A stretch of 64,000 nt of DNA from Caldilineaceae bacterium (GCA_022824025.1 JAJEBF010000003.1:62001-126000); one strand, 5' to 3'; counted from the first letter of the stretch, positions 53,508 to 62,967 are shown. Notes: generated by a model not told the origin, from the letters alone. Program-made: numbers and translations.

Positions 53508-54583
53508 CAAAATACCGAGCCGGCGTCATCGGCCACACCGGCCGCGGCAACTACGGCCACAGCCTCGACACCGTCTACCTGGGAATGGACGAAATCGACC
53601 TGGTCGCCGTCGCCGACGCTGACGACGAAGGCAGAGCCGCCGCCGGCGAGCGCTTGGGCGTCCCCAGCGAAAACCTTTACAGCGACTACCGGCAGATGTT
53701 GGAACAGGAAGAGTTGGACATTGTCAGCGTCGCGCCCCGATGGCTTGACCAGAAACACGATATGGTTATCGCCGCGGCAGAGGCCGGTATCCGTGGCATC
53801 TTCTGCGAAAAACCGTTCACACAGACGCTGGCGAAAGCCGACGCAATGATTGAGGCCTGCGACCGCGCCGGCGCCAAAATCACGGTCTCCCACCAGGGCC
53901 GCGTCAGTCAGTCTTCGCACAGAATTAAAGAAATGATTGCTGCCGGCGCAATCGGCGAAGTCAGGGAAGTCTACAGCGCCGGCAAGCAGGACCACCGCGG
54001 CGGCGGCCAGGACCTGATGGTACTGGGAACGCACTCGCTCGACATGCTCTGCTTCCTTTTCGGCCATCCCCGCTGGGTGCAGGCCTATGTCCTCCAGGAC
54101 GGCAAGGACGCCGGACCCGAACACGCCCGCCAAGGCGACGAAGAGATCGGCCCCATCCTCGGCGATCACCTGGAAGCCACCTACGCCTTTGACAACGGCA
54201 TCATGGCCACCTTCCACTCCCACCGCCGTGAAGTCCGTCCCGGCCCCCGTCCCGGCGGCCTGGCGATCCATGGAACCGAGGGCATTCTGCTCAACTGGGA
54301 CGGTTACCTGCTCCACTGCCCTCATCCCAACTTCAACCCAGCCATGATCGAACCGGCCTGGAAAGTCGTTCTGAAGCCGAGCAATCCCGGCTTCGATATT
54401 CTCAACGCCTACATGGTACGCGATCTCATCGCCGCCTTCGAAGAACACCGCGAGCCGATCTCCAGCGGCCGCGACGCCCGCTGGGCTTTGGAGATGATCC
54501 TTGGCGTCTACACCGCCCACCGCCATGGCCGAACGCGATTCCCTCTCGCGGACCGTGAACACCCCTTGCGAGACTGGGTCTGA
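53504..54583 (+). CDS. Gfo/Idh/MocA family oxidoreductase
   Basis: A 359-residue paralog; the ATG overlaps the sialidase-like stop (ATGA at 53504-53507). It has AGVIGHTGRGNYGH for the glycine turn, CEKPFTQ for EKP and VSHQGRVSQSSH on the substrate side. The C-terminal domain has the GTEGILLNW strand. It is probably translated together with the sialidase-like protein, and such pairs could perform oxidation-assisted glycosidic cleavage as in GH109-type enzymes, but this is only a suggestion. Confidence 0.9.
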   Translation: MTKYRAGVIGHTGRGNYGHSLDTVYLGMDEIDLVAVADADDEGRAAAGERLGVPSENLYSDYRQMLEQEELDIVSVAPRWLDQKHDMVIAAAEAGIRGIFCEKPFTQTLAKADAMIEACDRAGAKITVSHQGRVSQSSHRIKEMIAAGAIGEVREVYSAGKQDHRGGGQDLMVLGTHSLDMLCFLFGHPRWVQAYVLQDGKDAGPEHARQGDEEIGPILGDHLEATYAFDNGIMATFHSHRREVRPGPRPGGLAIHGTEGILLNWDGYLLHCPHPNFNPAMIEPAWKVVLKPSNPGFDILNAYMVRDLIAAFEEHREPISSGRDARWALEMILGVYTAHRHGRTRFPLADREHPLRDWV

Positions 54584-54687
54584 CTTGTGCCCCCTGCGCG
54601 TCCCGAACCAGACCACCATCAGGGGTAGTTCTCTACAAACACTGGTAGACAAAATCTGACGACTCCCACCCAAACCGGAAAGGCACA

Positions 54688-55557
54688 ATGAAACGAATCA
54701 ACCAGATTATCGAGCTTAGAGAGGTCGGTCAGCCCGTTTACTGGGACGGCGGCCGCACACTCACCTTTGAAGGCGGCGTTCAGTCCGCCCAGACCCACGC
54801 CGACTGGCTCGTCATTGGCATCGAGCATCAGCCCTTCGACGTCGCCGGACTGAACGCCTTCATGCGCGGCCTCGTCGCCGGCGGACCAACCCGAACCGGC
54901 CACCGCACGCCCCCCGTTCTCGTGACCCTGCCCTTCGACGGCGTCGACGAGTACGTCGTCCGCAACAACGCCTGGATGATCAAACAGGTCCTTGCAACCG
55001 GCATTCACGGCATCCTGCTCTGCCATGTCGAATCGCCCGGCGCCGTCAAGGAGTTCGTCGAGTGGGTGCGCTTCCCATTCCATACGCACGGCGTCGGCGA
55101 GGGACTGGACATGGGCCGCCGCGGCTCCGGAGGCCAGGACAACGCCGCCCATGTCTGGGGCGTTTCGACCCAAGAGTACCTGCGCAAAGCCGACGTCTGG
55201 CCACTTAACCCCGATGGCGAGCTGGTCCTCGGCATCAAGATCGAGAACATTCGCGCCCTCCAGAACGCCGAAGCCAGCGCCAAGGTCCCCGGCATCGCCT
55301 TCGCCGAATGGGGACCCTCCGACATGCGCATGACCTTCGGCTACGACACTGTACGCACGCCTGAAAACACCGAAGAAGGCGATCTCAAAGCCGCCCGCGA
55401 CCGCGTCTTCGCCGCCTGCAACGCGGCTAACATCGGCTTCCTCGACGGCGTCGACGCTGAAAATGTCGCCGCGAAAATCGACGAAGGCGTCACCTTCCCC
55501 GCCGGTGACGAAAAGGCCGCAATTGCGGGGCGTAAACATACAGGCCGGTCCCAGTGA
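54688..55557 (+). CDS. HpcH/HpaI aldolase/citrate lyase family protein
   Basis: A 289-residue class II aldolase-like TIM barrel. The signature DWLVIGIEHQPFD is at about 39-51. The metal ligands fit Glu186 (LGIKIENI) and Asp212 (WGPSDM), 26 residues apart as in HpaI (Glu149 and Asp175). It would cleave a 2-keto-3-deoxy sugar acid to pyruvate plus an aldehyde, the step expected after the dehydratases and dehydrogenases. It starts 104 nt after the Gfo/Idh gene. Confidence 0.88.
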   Translation: MKRINQIIELREVGQPVYWDGGRTLTFEGGVQSAQTHADWLVIGIEHQPFDVAGLNAFMRGLVAGGPTRTGHRTPPVLVTLPFDGVDEYVVRNNAWMIKQVLATGIHGILLCHVESPGAVKEFVEWVRFPFHTHGVGEGLDMGRRGSGGQDNAAHVWGVSTQEYLRKADVWPLNPDGELVLGIKIENIRALQNAEASAKVPGIAFAEWGPSDMRMTFGYDTVRTPENTEEGDLKAARDRVFAACNAANIGFLDGVDAENVAAKIDEGVTFPAGDEKAAIAGRKHTGRSQ

Positions 55558-55626
55558 TCCCGCCGCTCCCACAGGAGCGCGGCCGCCTCCTGCCCCGTCC
55601 AATTGCCGGTCAGACGCCCGCGCCGC

Positions 55627-55649
55627 ACACGCCGAGTAATTCGGCGTGT
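55627..55649 (+). terminator. 9-bp hairpin after the aldolase gene
   Basis: ACACGCCGA (55627-55635), loop GTAAT, TCGGCGTGT (55641-55649), in the 188-nt gap before the Kelch-type gene. There is no T-run. It is probably a transcription or stability element between two parts of the cluster. Confidence 0.5.
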
Positions 55650-55745
55650 CGCCTGGCAGGCACTGAGATTCCAAACAGTAGGCAGGATACTCAGTCGCAA
55701 AACATTGCCTTTGAGCCCCACCAGGACTGAACTATACTTCCACAA

Positions 55746-56840
55746 ATGTCTCTTCAAATCGGCTGGCAAAAGGCCCCAATCTATCCCGCCCTGATCAAAG
55801 GGCCTTCGGTCGGGGTTGTCGACGGTAATTTGCTTGTGTCAGGCGGCATGTCCTATCCCTGGCGTGAAGTAGAGTACGGTTTCGGCGCGCCGATTCTGGA
55901 GGATGCCGGTGACGGGCAGTGTGAAGCGCTGCCGATCGGCGAGTGGTATCCCCTTCCTCCCATCCCGATCGGCCCAGGATGGACATCCGGCGCGGCCGTC
56001 GCCGGCGGACTGGCTGTTGTCGGAGGAAGGCGGCGCGCGGTCGGCAATCGCGCAACCGCAGACGTCTGGTTCCTCGATGTTCAGGCAAGGGCAAGGGACT
56101 GGGAAAGGCTGCCTGACCGTCCATCCCCCGCGATGGTCGCGACGACCTTCGCGCACGACGATCAGCTCTACACCGCGTTCGGCACCGACTGGCATCCCCA
56201 TGAGCACGCCACCGGCGATCCCCACATCTACCGCCTCGATGTCGGTCGTAGGGGGTCCTGGGAAATCGCGGCCAGCTTCCCAGGAGAGCCGCGCTGGATG
56301 TGCGGCATGGGCATCGTCCAGGGCAAACTCTACGTTATCGGCGGGCATGACATCCCTGTCGGAGGCGTCGTCGACCCCAAGCCCCACAATGCCTTCCGCC
56401 GGTTTGAAGATAGCGCCGCCCGCGGAAGCAAGATTAGCCACGTCACCTTCGGTGAAAGCTGGGAATGTGACCTGGCAACGGGGCACTGGCGGGAGTTGCC
56501 GCATCCCCCACGCGCCTTTGTCGCCGACGCCTTCACAGTCGAGGATCGCTGGATCGTCCTGACAGGGGGCCAGACATGGGTCGTAGCGCCTGAAGGAAAC
56601 GATGTCCTTATCACGGGGCATGTGCCGGACCTGGACCTGGTCTGCCTCTCCCACGAAGTCTGGGCATACGACACACAGGAGCAAACCTGGTCTGCTCTCG
56701 ATCCGTTGCCCTATGGAATCGCGTCGCACAGGGTTGCCGTCTGGAAGGATCGTGTCTTTCTCGTCGGTAACGAGACGCGTGACAGCATACGCAGCAACAC
56801 CTTCGGAACGGTATTCGCAGGCAGGATTCGCGCCAACTGA
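55746..56840 (+). CDS. Kelch-type beta-propeller protein
   Basis: A 364-residue protein with Kelch-like blades (VVDGNLLVSGGMSYPW, AVAGGLAVVGGRRRA, WERLPDRPSP, GKLYVIGGHDIPVGG, FLVGNETRDS). Bacterial relatives include N-acetylneuraminate epimerase (NanM), a periplasmic six-bladed propeller. Here there is no leader, and the motif GGHDIPVGGVVDP is the most epimerase-like part. Next to a sialidase-like gene, a sugar isomerase or binding role is reasonable but not shown. Confidence 0.7.
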   Translation: MSLQIGWQKAPIYPALIKGPSVGVVDGNLLVSGGMSYPWREVEYGFGAPILEDAGDGQCEALPIGEWYPLPPIPIGPGWTSGAAVAGGLAVVGGRRRAVGNRATADVWFLDVQARARDWERLPDRPSPAMVATTFAHDDQLYTAFGTDWHPHEHATGDPHIYRLDVGRRGSWEIAASFPGEPRWMCGMGIVQGKLYVIGGHDIPVGGVVDPKPHNAFRRFEDSAARGSKISHVTFGESWECDLATGHWRELPHPPRAFVADAFTVEDRWIVLTGGQTWVVAPEGNDVLITGHVPDLDLVCLSHEVWAYDTQEQTWSALDPLPYGIASHRVAVWKDRVFLVGNETRDSIRSNTFGTVFAGRIRAN

Positions 56841-56888
56841 CGCTGTCCAACGCGCGCCGCTGCGAAAAAGTTAAGGGGAAGATCAGAC

Positions 56889-57791
56889 ATGCAATCCACC
56901 ACCGTTGCAGACGGAACCAGAGTCACAATGTCTGGTCACGAACTTGTCTTCGGCCAGACAATCTTCAACCCCCGCGAAGCCAACGACATCGCCGACGACG
57001 TGCCGGCCCTCCACACAAGAATCGAGGAGGATGGTTACCTTTTGATTCGCGATTTTTATGACCGCGACGCCATTATGGCCGCCCGCGCTGATATCCTTTC
57101 CTACCTGTCTGAACAGGGCTGGCTGGATCCCGACGCCCCGCCCAATGAAGGTCTGATCGGCCCTGAAAACGAGGGCGCGGTCCTGCGCAACGAGGTCGTC
57201 GTCAACATGCACGCCTATCTGCGCGTCGTAAACTCCGAGCGCATTATGGCCTTCTTCGAACGTTTCCTGGGTGGCCCTGCCCTGACCCTCGATCACAAAT
57301 GGCCGCGCGCGGTCAGGAGAGGCCACAGCACAGGCGCCCACTACGACGTCGTCTTCATGGGCGCCGGAACCAAACAGCTATATACCGTCTGGACCCCCCT
57401 GGATGACATCTCCCTCGACATGGGCCCGCTCGCCTTCTGCCCGGGTTCCAACAAGCTGGACCTTCTCCGCCGCACCTACGGGACGGCTGATGCCCACAAT
57501 GATGTCACTGACGGCCACCTCAGCCGCAACCCACTTGAACTGATCGACCTCTTCGACGTCAAGTGGTCATCCACCCCCTTCCGCGCCGGCGATGTCATGA
57601 TCTTTGGCATGTACTTTCTGCACGGCTCGCTCGACAACGTCTCCAACCGCTACCGCCTCAGCACCGACAACCGCTATCAGCTTGCCTCACAACCTGTCGA
57701 TGAACGCCATATGGGGCCCCATCCCGACCAGATCCCCAAAGCCGAGAATCGCCGGACCATGGCCGAGATGCGCCAAAAATGGGGGTTCTGA
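56889..57791 (+). CDS. Phytanoyl-CoA dioxygenase (PhyH) family protein
   Basis: A 300-residue Fe(II)/2-oxoglutarate dioxygenase. His151 and Asp153 (TGAHYDVVF) and His245 (FLHGSLDN) form the facial triad, Arg256 the 2-oxoglutarate contact. AAGGGGAA lies upstream of the ATG. It would hydroxylate a substrate of this cluster. Larger than the copy at 42426, it is not a close paralog of it. Confidence 0.9.
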   Translation: MQSTTVADGTRVTMSGHELVFGQTIFNPREANDIADDVPALHTRIEEDGYLLIRDFYDRDAIMAARADILSYLSEQGWLDPDAPPNEGLIGPENEGAVLRNEVVVNMHAYLRVVNSERIMAFFERFLGGPALTLDHKWPRAVRRGHSTGAHYDVVFMGAGTKQLYTVWTPLDDISLDMGPLAFCPGSNKLDLLRRTYGTADAHNDVTDGHLSRNPLELIDLFDVKWSSTPFRAGDVMIFGMYFLHGSLDNVSNRYRLSTDNRYQLASQPVDERHMGPHPDQIPKAENRRTMAEMRQKWGF

Positions 57792-57842
57792 GCCTGTCAT
57801 TGTCGAATGCTGAGACTCCCCTATCTGGAGATCAACTGCGCA

Positions 57843-59486
57843 ATGAACGCACCTGAGCCAAAGAGCCGCACCGAACAGCTCGATATCAAACAGAAAACCG
57901 AGGCAATTCTGGAGGGCAGCCGGCCTGTTACCAGGGACTATCCTTATGTACCACCCGACTACAAGGTCCCCTTCCTTCACATCGGAAAGGACAGGCAACT
58001 ATTCCTGGATAACTTCATCCTCGATCACTTGAATGGTGTCCGCCGTGAAATCTGCGCCCCAGCCAAGAGCCCACAGCCGCTGCTGTCCTGGTCCGGCCTG
58101 CCCTGGGAGCAAGTGCAGTTCAACCCCGGAACCGCAGGCGTCGTTCAAGATCCCGACGACGGTTTGTTCAAAATGTGGTACTGGCAGGGGTTAGCCAACG
58201 AACCTTTCAACACGAGCCAGGTCCTCTGCTACGCCGAATCAAAGGACGCCCTCAACTGGGAAAAGCCGCTGCGCGACGACTGCCTTCCCTTCCAGGGCCA
58301 CACCGAAACCAACATCGTTCACCCAGACGTCTCACAATCAGGGTTAGCCCTGAACCATGACCGCGCAGACAGCGAGCGAAAGTACCTGCTCGTGAATTGG
58401 CCCCCCGAGACTGCCGCCAAGAGGCCGCCTGGAAGTCCCCGCCTCTCCACCGTAGACGCCTCGCCCGACGGCATCCACTGGCGCACAATCAGCCAAGAGT
58501 CCCCCCTACCCCATCACCACGAGCAGAAGATAATCTGGGACGAAAGCATCCAGCGCTATATTGGCTACAGCCAGTACTCCCATCACCAGGACTTCCTCTA
58601 CCGCAAGCGCCAAATCGGCCGCCAGGAGAGCGCTGACTTTATCCACTGGTCGCCCAAAGAGGTCGTCCTTTCCGCTGACTGGGACGCCAAAATGCCGCCC
58701 GATCTGGAAATGCACGACATGTCCGTGCGCAAAATCGGGGGTCTGTACATCGGCATTGCCAGCGAGTTCATGGCCGAACCGTTCTGGCAGGAGCGTGGCG
58801 GCCACAACTGGCGCGATCAGGCCTTCTCCCGCCTCGCCCTCTACACAAGCCGCGACGGCAAGCGCTGGCAGCGGGTCAGCGGGCCGGACCCCTGGGTCGA
58901 CACCGGTTCCCCCGGCGAACAGGACTACGGCTTCGCCTGCTTCACTCCCGCCGGCGAACTCGTCCACGGCGGAAAGATCGTGATCCCCTACAGCGCCAAT
59001 CCCCAGAAGCAGAGCTGGTTGAGTGGCTCTCCCCCCTCGCCGCTCTACCCGCAAGAGGAGTACAAACGCCAGCAGCAGGCATGGCGGGCGCGCCAGACGC
59101 TGCAGGGCGAGCCCGCAATCAAGCGTGCGGTAGGCGGCCTGATCTTGCGCGAGGATGGCTGGGCCAGGCTCGCGCCGGAGTACGAATCCGGCGAGGTGTA
59201 CACAAAGCAGTTCGTCTTCGAAGGAAATGCACTGCGCATAAACGCCGAATGTGGCTATGGATATATCCAGGCCGAACTCCTGGACCCAACCTTCGAACCG
59301 TACGCAGGATTCTCCGCTGAACTCTGCGATCCGGTAATCGGCGCGCCGGACCAGATCTGGCATACGATCAGTTGGCAGGGAAACTGCGACGTACGCGCAC
59401 TGTGGAACAAGCCGGTTCGCATCCGCTTTACCCTGCGCGAGTCCAGCATCTACGCTTTCCAGTTTTTTGAATCCATGTCAGAATGA
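57843..59486 (+). CDS. Five-bladed-propeller glycosidase-like protein (GH32/43-like), function unknown
   Basis: A 547-residue protein. The blocks LFLDNFILDHL, VVQDPDDGLFKMWYW, WEKPLRDDCL, ASPDGIHWRTIS and LYTSRDGKRWQRVSG indicate a beta-propeller of the GH32/GH43 style with a C-terminal beta sandwich. I cannot place a catalytic Asp/Glu pair. There is no leader. The ATG at 57843 is preferred; a start at 57807 would add 12 residues. A paralog starts at 63267, with the same motifs in the same order. Confidence 0.7.
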   Translation: MNAPEPKSRTEQLDIKQKTEAILEGSRPVTRDYPYVPPDYKVPFLHIGKDRQLFLDNFILDHLNGVRREICAPAKSPQPLLSWSGLPWEQVQFNPGTAGVVQDPDDGLFKMWYWQGLANEPFNTSQVLCYAESKDALNWEKPLRDDCLPFQGHTETNIVHPDVSQSGLALNHDRADSERKYLLVNWPPETAAKRPPGSPRLSTVDASPDGIHWRTISQESPLPHHHEQKIIWDESIQRYIGYSQYSHHQDFLYRKRQIGRQESADFIHWSPKEVVLSADWDAKMPPDLEMHDMSVRKIGGLYIGIASEFMAEPFWQERGGHNWRDQAFSRLALYTSRDGKRWQRVSGPDPWVDTGSPGEQDYGFACFTPAGELVHGGKIVIPYSANPQKQSWLSGSPPSPLYPQEEYKRQQQAWRARQTLQGEPAIKRAVGGLILREDGWARLAPEYESGEVYTKQFVFEGNALRINAECGYGYIQAELLDPTFEPYAGFSAELCDPVIGAPDQIWHTISWQGNCDVRALWNKPVRIRFTLRESSIYAFQFFESMSE

Positions 59487-59533
59487 CGACAAGTCTGTAA
59501 TCTTCCCTATCGCCTCATCGAAAGGAGCCAACT

Positions 59534-61177
59534 GTGGGCGCAAAACTGAAGGTGCATAACCCAATGGGCTACCCGCCCCAAATCGACCAGAAGCATCTGG
59601 CCCCCCGTGTAAACGACCTCGCCGGCAAGACCGTCTACCTCGTGGACTGCCGCTTCGACGACGGCGACATTCTCGTAGAGCAGATGGCCAACTGGTTCAA
59701 GGACAACCGGCCCGACATCAACATTGAGGTGCGGCGCAAGTCAGGCGTCTATACCGAACGCGACGAAACCCTCTACCAGGAGATCCAGCAGAAAGGAGCC
59801 GGGGCCGTCATGGCCGTCGGCCATTGAAGTACCTGCGCGCCGGCGGTCGCCGACCAATGCATAATCCTGGAAACTGAGTACAACGTTCCGACAGCCTCCA
59901 TCCAGACCGGCATTTTCCTCGATCTGGTGAAGGCCTCCACCCTCCAGCAGGGGATTCCCTACCTGCGCCATGCCTTCGTGCCCCAGCCGGTGATGGGCCG
60001 TTCGCCCGACCAGTTGCGAGCCTACGTCGATGGTCCCGACGACATAACAGGTCGTCCCTTCATGACCGAAGTGATCGCAGCCCTCACCCGGCCGCGGTCA
60101 GACGACGAAACCCGTGCCCACGACTTCGATCGCTCAACGCCTCGCTTCGTCGAAGAGGACAACGAAGAGAATCTCCACCAGCTCTTCGTCAAAAACCTCT
60201 GGACCGACATGCTGCCCATCATCCTGCCCACAGAGGAACGGGTGGCCGCCATGCTTGAGGGCACCAGCCGCTGCCCCGACACTGTGGTCGGCCAGATGCG
60301 TCCAACCGGCACGCGCGAAGCATGGGAGTACACGGTCGAGAAGGTGGCCGTAAATGCCGTAATGGCCGGTGCCAAACCGGAATACTTCCCGGTCATCCTC
60401 GCGCTGGCGGCAACCGGCGCCTCCGCCCGGGCCAGCACAACCAGCTCCGCCGCCTCCATGGCCGTTGTCAACGGGCCTGTCCGTCATGAGATCGATATGA
60501 ACTGGGGCATCGGCGCCATGGGGCCATATAACCACGCCAATGCCACCATCGGCCGCGCCTTCGGCCTGCTCTCCCAGAACCTGCAGGGAGGTTCCGTCCC
60601 CAGAGAGACCTACCTCGGCTCCCAGGGCAACAACTACGCCTACAACAGCGTTACTTTCGCCGAAAACGAAGAGCGCAGCCCGTGGGTCCCCTTCCACGTA
60701 CAGCACGGATACGAAGCCGACCAGAGCGCGGTAAGCGTCTTCGGCGGCTGCCGTTCGACAGCATTCAACCTCGGCCTGCGAGCGAAGCACTGGGAGGATC
60801 ACGTACGCAACATGCTGCGCGGTCTCAACCCCCACAACCCGCCCACCTTCGTTCTCGATCCGATCACCGCGCAGCAGTTCATCGACCGCGGCGGGTTCGA
60901 TACCAAGGAAAAACTGATCCAGTGGGTATACGAGAATGCCACCATGCCGGCCGGCGTCTACTGGGACTACCAGCTGATCGAGAACTATGTCCACCCCCTC
61001 GCCCTCAACGGCGTCGAGCCATATGCCACCAAGCTCAAGGCCGCCAAAGACGAGATGATCCCGATTTACAAGCCGGACGAGATCCATGTTGTGGTCGTCG
61101 GCGGCGAGACAAACGGCTACTGGCGCATCATGGGCTGCAACTACAGCGGCACGGCGTCCGTAGACGACTGGCGCTGA
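59534..61177 (+). CDS. UGSC-type selenoprotein with in-frame UGA (Sec98)
   Basis: One 547-residue reading frame from GTG 59534 (AAAGGAG 6 nt upstream) to TGA 61175-61177, crossed by one in-frame UGA at 59825-59827 as codon 98. Before it: GAGAVMAVGH; after it: STCAPAVADQCIILETEYN. Read as selenocysteine this gives U-S-T-C, a UxxC redox motif in the place where UGSC-family (seleno)proteins have U-G-S-C. The N-terminal block LAGKTVYLVDCRFDDGDIL also fits that family. After about residue 200 a second domain follows (PTEERVAAMLEGTSRCPDTV ... YNHANATIGRAFGLLSQN). A hairpin with a GGUC loop begins 13 nt after the UGA. A normal ORF finder would split it at 59827. It is probably cytosolic and redox active; the substrate is unknown. 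Confidence 0.8.
59841..59852 (+). promoter_or_regulatory. Candidate bacterial SECIS hairpin
   Basis: CGGC (59841-59844), loop GGUC (59845-59848), GCCG (59849-59852), inside the coding frame and 17 nt from the UGA to the loop. In E. coli fdhF the apical GGUC loop recognised by SelB lies 18 nt after the UGA. A further pair, G59839-C54, may extend the stem, and C36-G59/G35-C60 can form a lower stem. Confidence 0.6.
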
Positions 61178-61417
61178 GTGCGGACGGATTCCGGTCAGTC
61201 GGCGCCCGTCCGTAGGGTAACGAATTGAGGAAGCCGATCGACCTGTCACGAGGATAGTCAGAGGCAGGATCGGGCAGGGCAAGTGGAGTGCGGTTGACTG
61301 CCACCTGCCCTGCCTGTCCGATCTGTTTTCAATTCAGGCGCTGGACGAACTGCACGTCTGATTTTCGCATAGTAGGTTTCCACAGGGCCGCTAACCCGCC
61401 CGGCAGGAAGAGGTGAA

Positions 61418-62212
61418 ATGGAAGAGAATACGCAGCTGAGGCTGGAGGGATACTGCCTGCTGAAAGGCGTCATACCCGCCGACAAGGTCGGCCAGATCAG
61501 CCTCGATGTCGACGGCGCCAGGAACGCCGGCATGGAGGCATACGATAAGCTGGACTGGTCGGCCGTCACCCATATGCCAACCCTTGCGCCCTACTTCGCC
61601 GAGCCGCGCCTCCTTGAAATCGCGCGCACGGCCTTCAACCACGCCAAAGTGCGTATCTCCCAGACCGAATTCAAGAGTGTCCCGCCCCGCAGCAACCCGC
61701 CGGAATGGCGCAACTTTCACACCGATTGGCCCCACGACCTGACCGACCGCTCCTACTGCGGCCTGGTCAACCAACCCTTCCCCGATGTCGTCATGAGTCT
61801 CACTTCGATCTGGATGCTGTCGGACTTCACCCCGGAAAACGGCGCCACCTGGGTTGTCCCCCGCACCCATCGCGACCCGCGCAACCCGCGCGGCCAGCAC
61901 GACGGGATCGACGGCCTCAGCCCGATTCCCCACGAACAACAGGTCTGCGGCGATGCCGGCGACGTTCTCCTCATCGACAGTCGCGTCTGGCACTCCGTCG
62001 GCCCCAATCAGACCGATGAAATCAGATCCTGTGTCGTCGCCCGCTACTCGCCCTGGTGGCTGTGTGTCGACTATGGCAAACGCAACTGCGCATTCGTGCC
62101 CGCCCACATCTTTGATTCCTTCCCGGAAGGCGTGCAGGAGCTCTACGAACACCGGCGGATCGGGCACGAACCGCTCCTGATCGGAGAACCGTCTCAACAG
62201 CGCTATTCATAG
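61418..62212 (+). CDS. Phytanoyl-CoA dioxygenase (PhyH) family protein
   Basis: A 264-residue Fe(II)/2-oxoglutarate dioxygenase. His101 and Asp103 (FHTDWPHD), His192 (VWHSVGPN) and Arg203 fit the active site. It is the third PhyH member in the window and lies 240 nt after the selenoprotein gene, in the same direction. The gap shows nothing notable. Confidence 0.9.
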   Translation: MEENTQLRLEGYCLLKGVIPADKVGQISLDVDGARNAGMEAYDKLDWSAVTHMPTLAPYFAEPRLLEIARTAFNHAKVRISQTEFKSVPPRSNPPEWRNFHTDWPHDLTDRSYCGLVNQPFPDVVMSLTSIWMLSDFTPENGATWVVPRTHRDPRNPRGQHDGIDGLSPIPHEQQVCGDAGDVLLIDSRVWHSVGPNQTDEIRSCVVARYSPWWLCVDYGKRNCAFVPAHIFDSFPEGVQELYEHRRIGHEPLLIGEPSQQRYS

Positions 62213-62250
62213 ACTTGAGCGCCCCGGCAGTCTTGCGCGCCGATGCCACA

Positions 62251-62967
62251 TTACATCCGGTCGAGGAATGGAAAGAAGCGCGGTTTCAGGAGCTTGAACA
62301 GGTCAGGTCCGTTGATAAGGCCTTGCGGAATCAGAAAATCAAGTGACTCGTTCCCTTCGATGTCGTGGGGCTCGAATCTGCCTCTGTCGGGGTTAAACAC
62401 ACTGCACTGAATTGCGTCGCTGCTTACATCACACTTTAGCGGGGCCACACTGCAGCCGGCTTCATCCCCCTCCTTGCCGAAAGCGCAACCGTAGTTGAAA
62501 CCCGGAAACTCTTCGAGAGGAATAATGGTGTTAAACGGGTTGGTCCCACTCTTCTCTACCCTGCCCAAAATAGAACTTGGGAAACGAAAGATATCGTACT
62601 TTCGCAGATTCGCCATGTCCCCCTCTGAAAGAGCCACCGACCTCTTGATGTTGAAGTCGTAAATGTAATAGCCGGGACGCCCGCCAAATGACCGCCGGCA
62701 TGAGTCAAACTGCTCCTCCAGAGTTTCCACTGTGCTCCCCTGGCCCCCGTCGTCCGCGCTCGGCGCGCATCCTTGTACATAGAGAAGCTGAGAACTGTAT
62801 GGGCCGCCAACGTAGGCGCGTATCTCCCGACCTTCGAGATAGGCCCTGAAGAGAAACATGACAAGGAGTGCCACAGCAACCAGCAATATAGCTGCCACTA
62901 CCCGACCAAACTGCTTGAGCCGTGCGGGTCTCATGTTTGGAAAGGGGAACCTTGGTTTTGAGGTCAC
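62251..62967 (-). CDS. Membrane-anchored protein of unknown function
   Basis: A 238-residue protein with one N-terminal hydrophobic segment (VVAAILLVAVALLVMFLF, about 23-40) after a basic start, so probably anchored with the C-terminus outside. The outer part has six cysteines (GCAPS, DSCRR, YGCAFGKEGDEAGC, LKCDVSS, QCSVFN), perhaps disulfide bonded. The start is GTG, with AGGAGG 5 nt upstream. I do not recognise a family. It points against the surrounding cluster and is convergent with the PhyH gene. Confidence 0.7.
   Translation of the reverse strand: MTSKPRFPFPNMRPARLKQFGRVVAAILLVAVALLVMFLFRAYLEGREIRAYVGGPYSSQLLYVQGCAPSADDGGQGSTVETLEEQFDSCRRSFGGRPGYYIYDFNIKRSVALSEGDMANLRKYDIFRFPSSILGRVEKSGTNPFNTIIPLEEFPGFNYGCAFGKEGDEAGCSVAPLKCDVSSDAIQCSVFNPDRGRFEPHDIEGNESLDFLIPQGLINGPDLFKLLKPRFFPFLDRM

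Noticed and set aside
59927..61177. Separate gene starting at GTG 59927
   Set aside because: No ribosome binding site, it begins inside the UGSC-type domain, and the frame is continuous with 59534 across one UGA.
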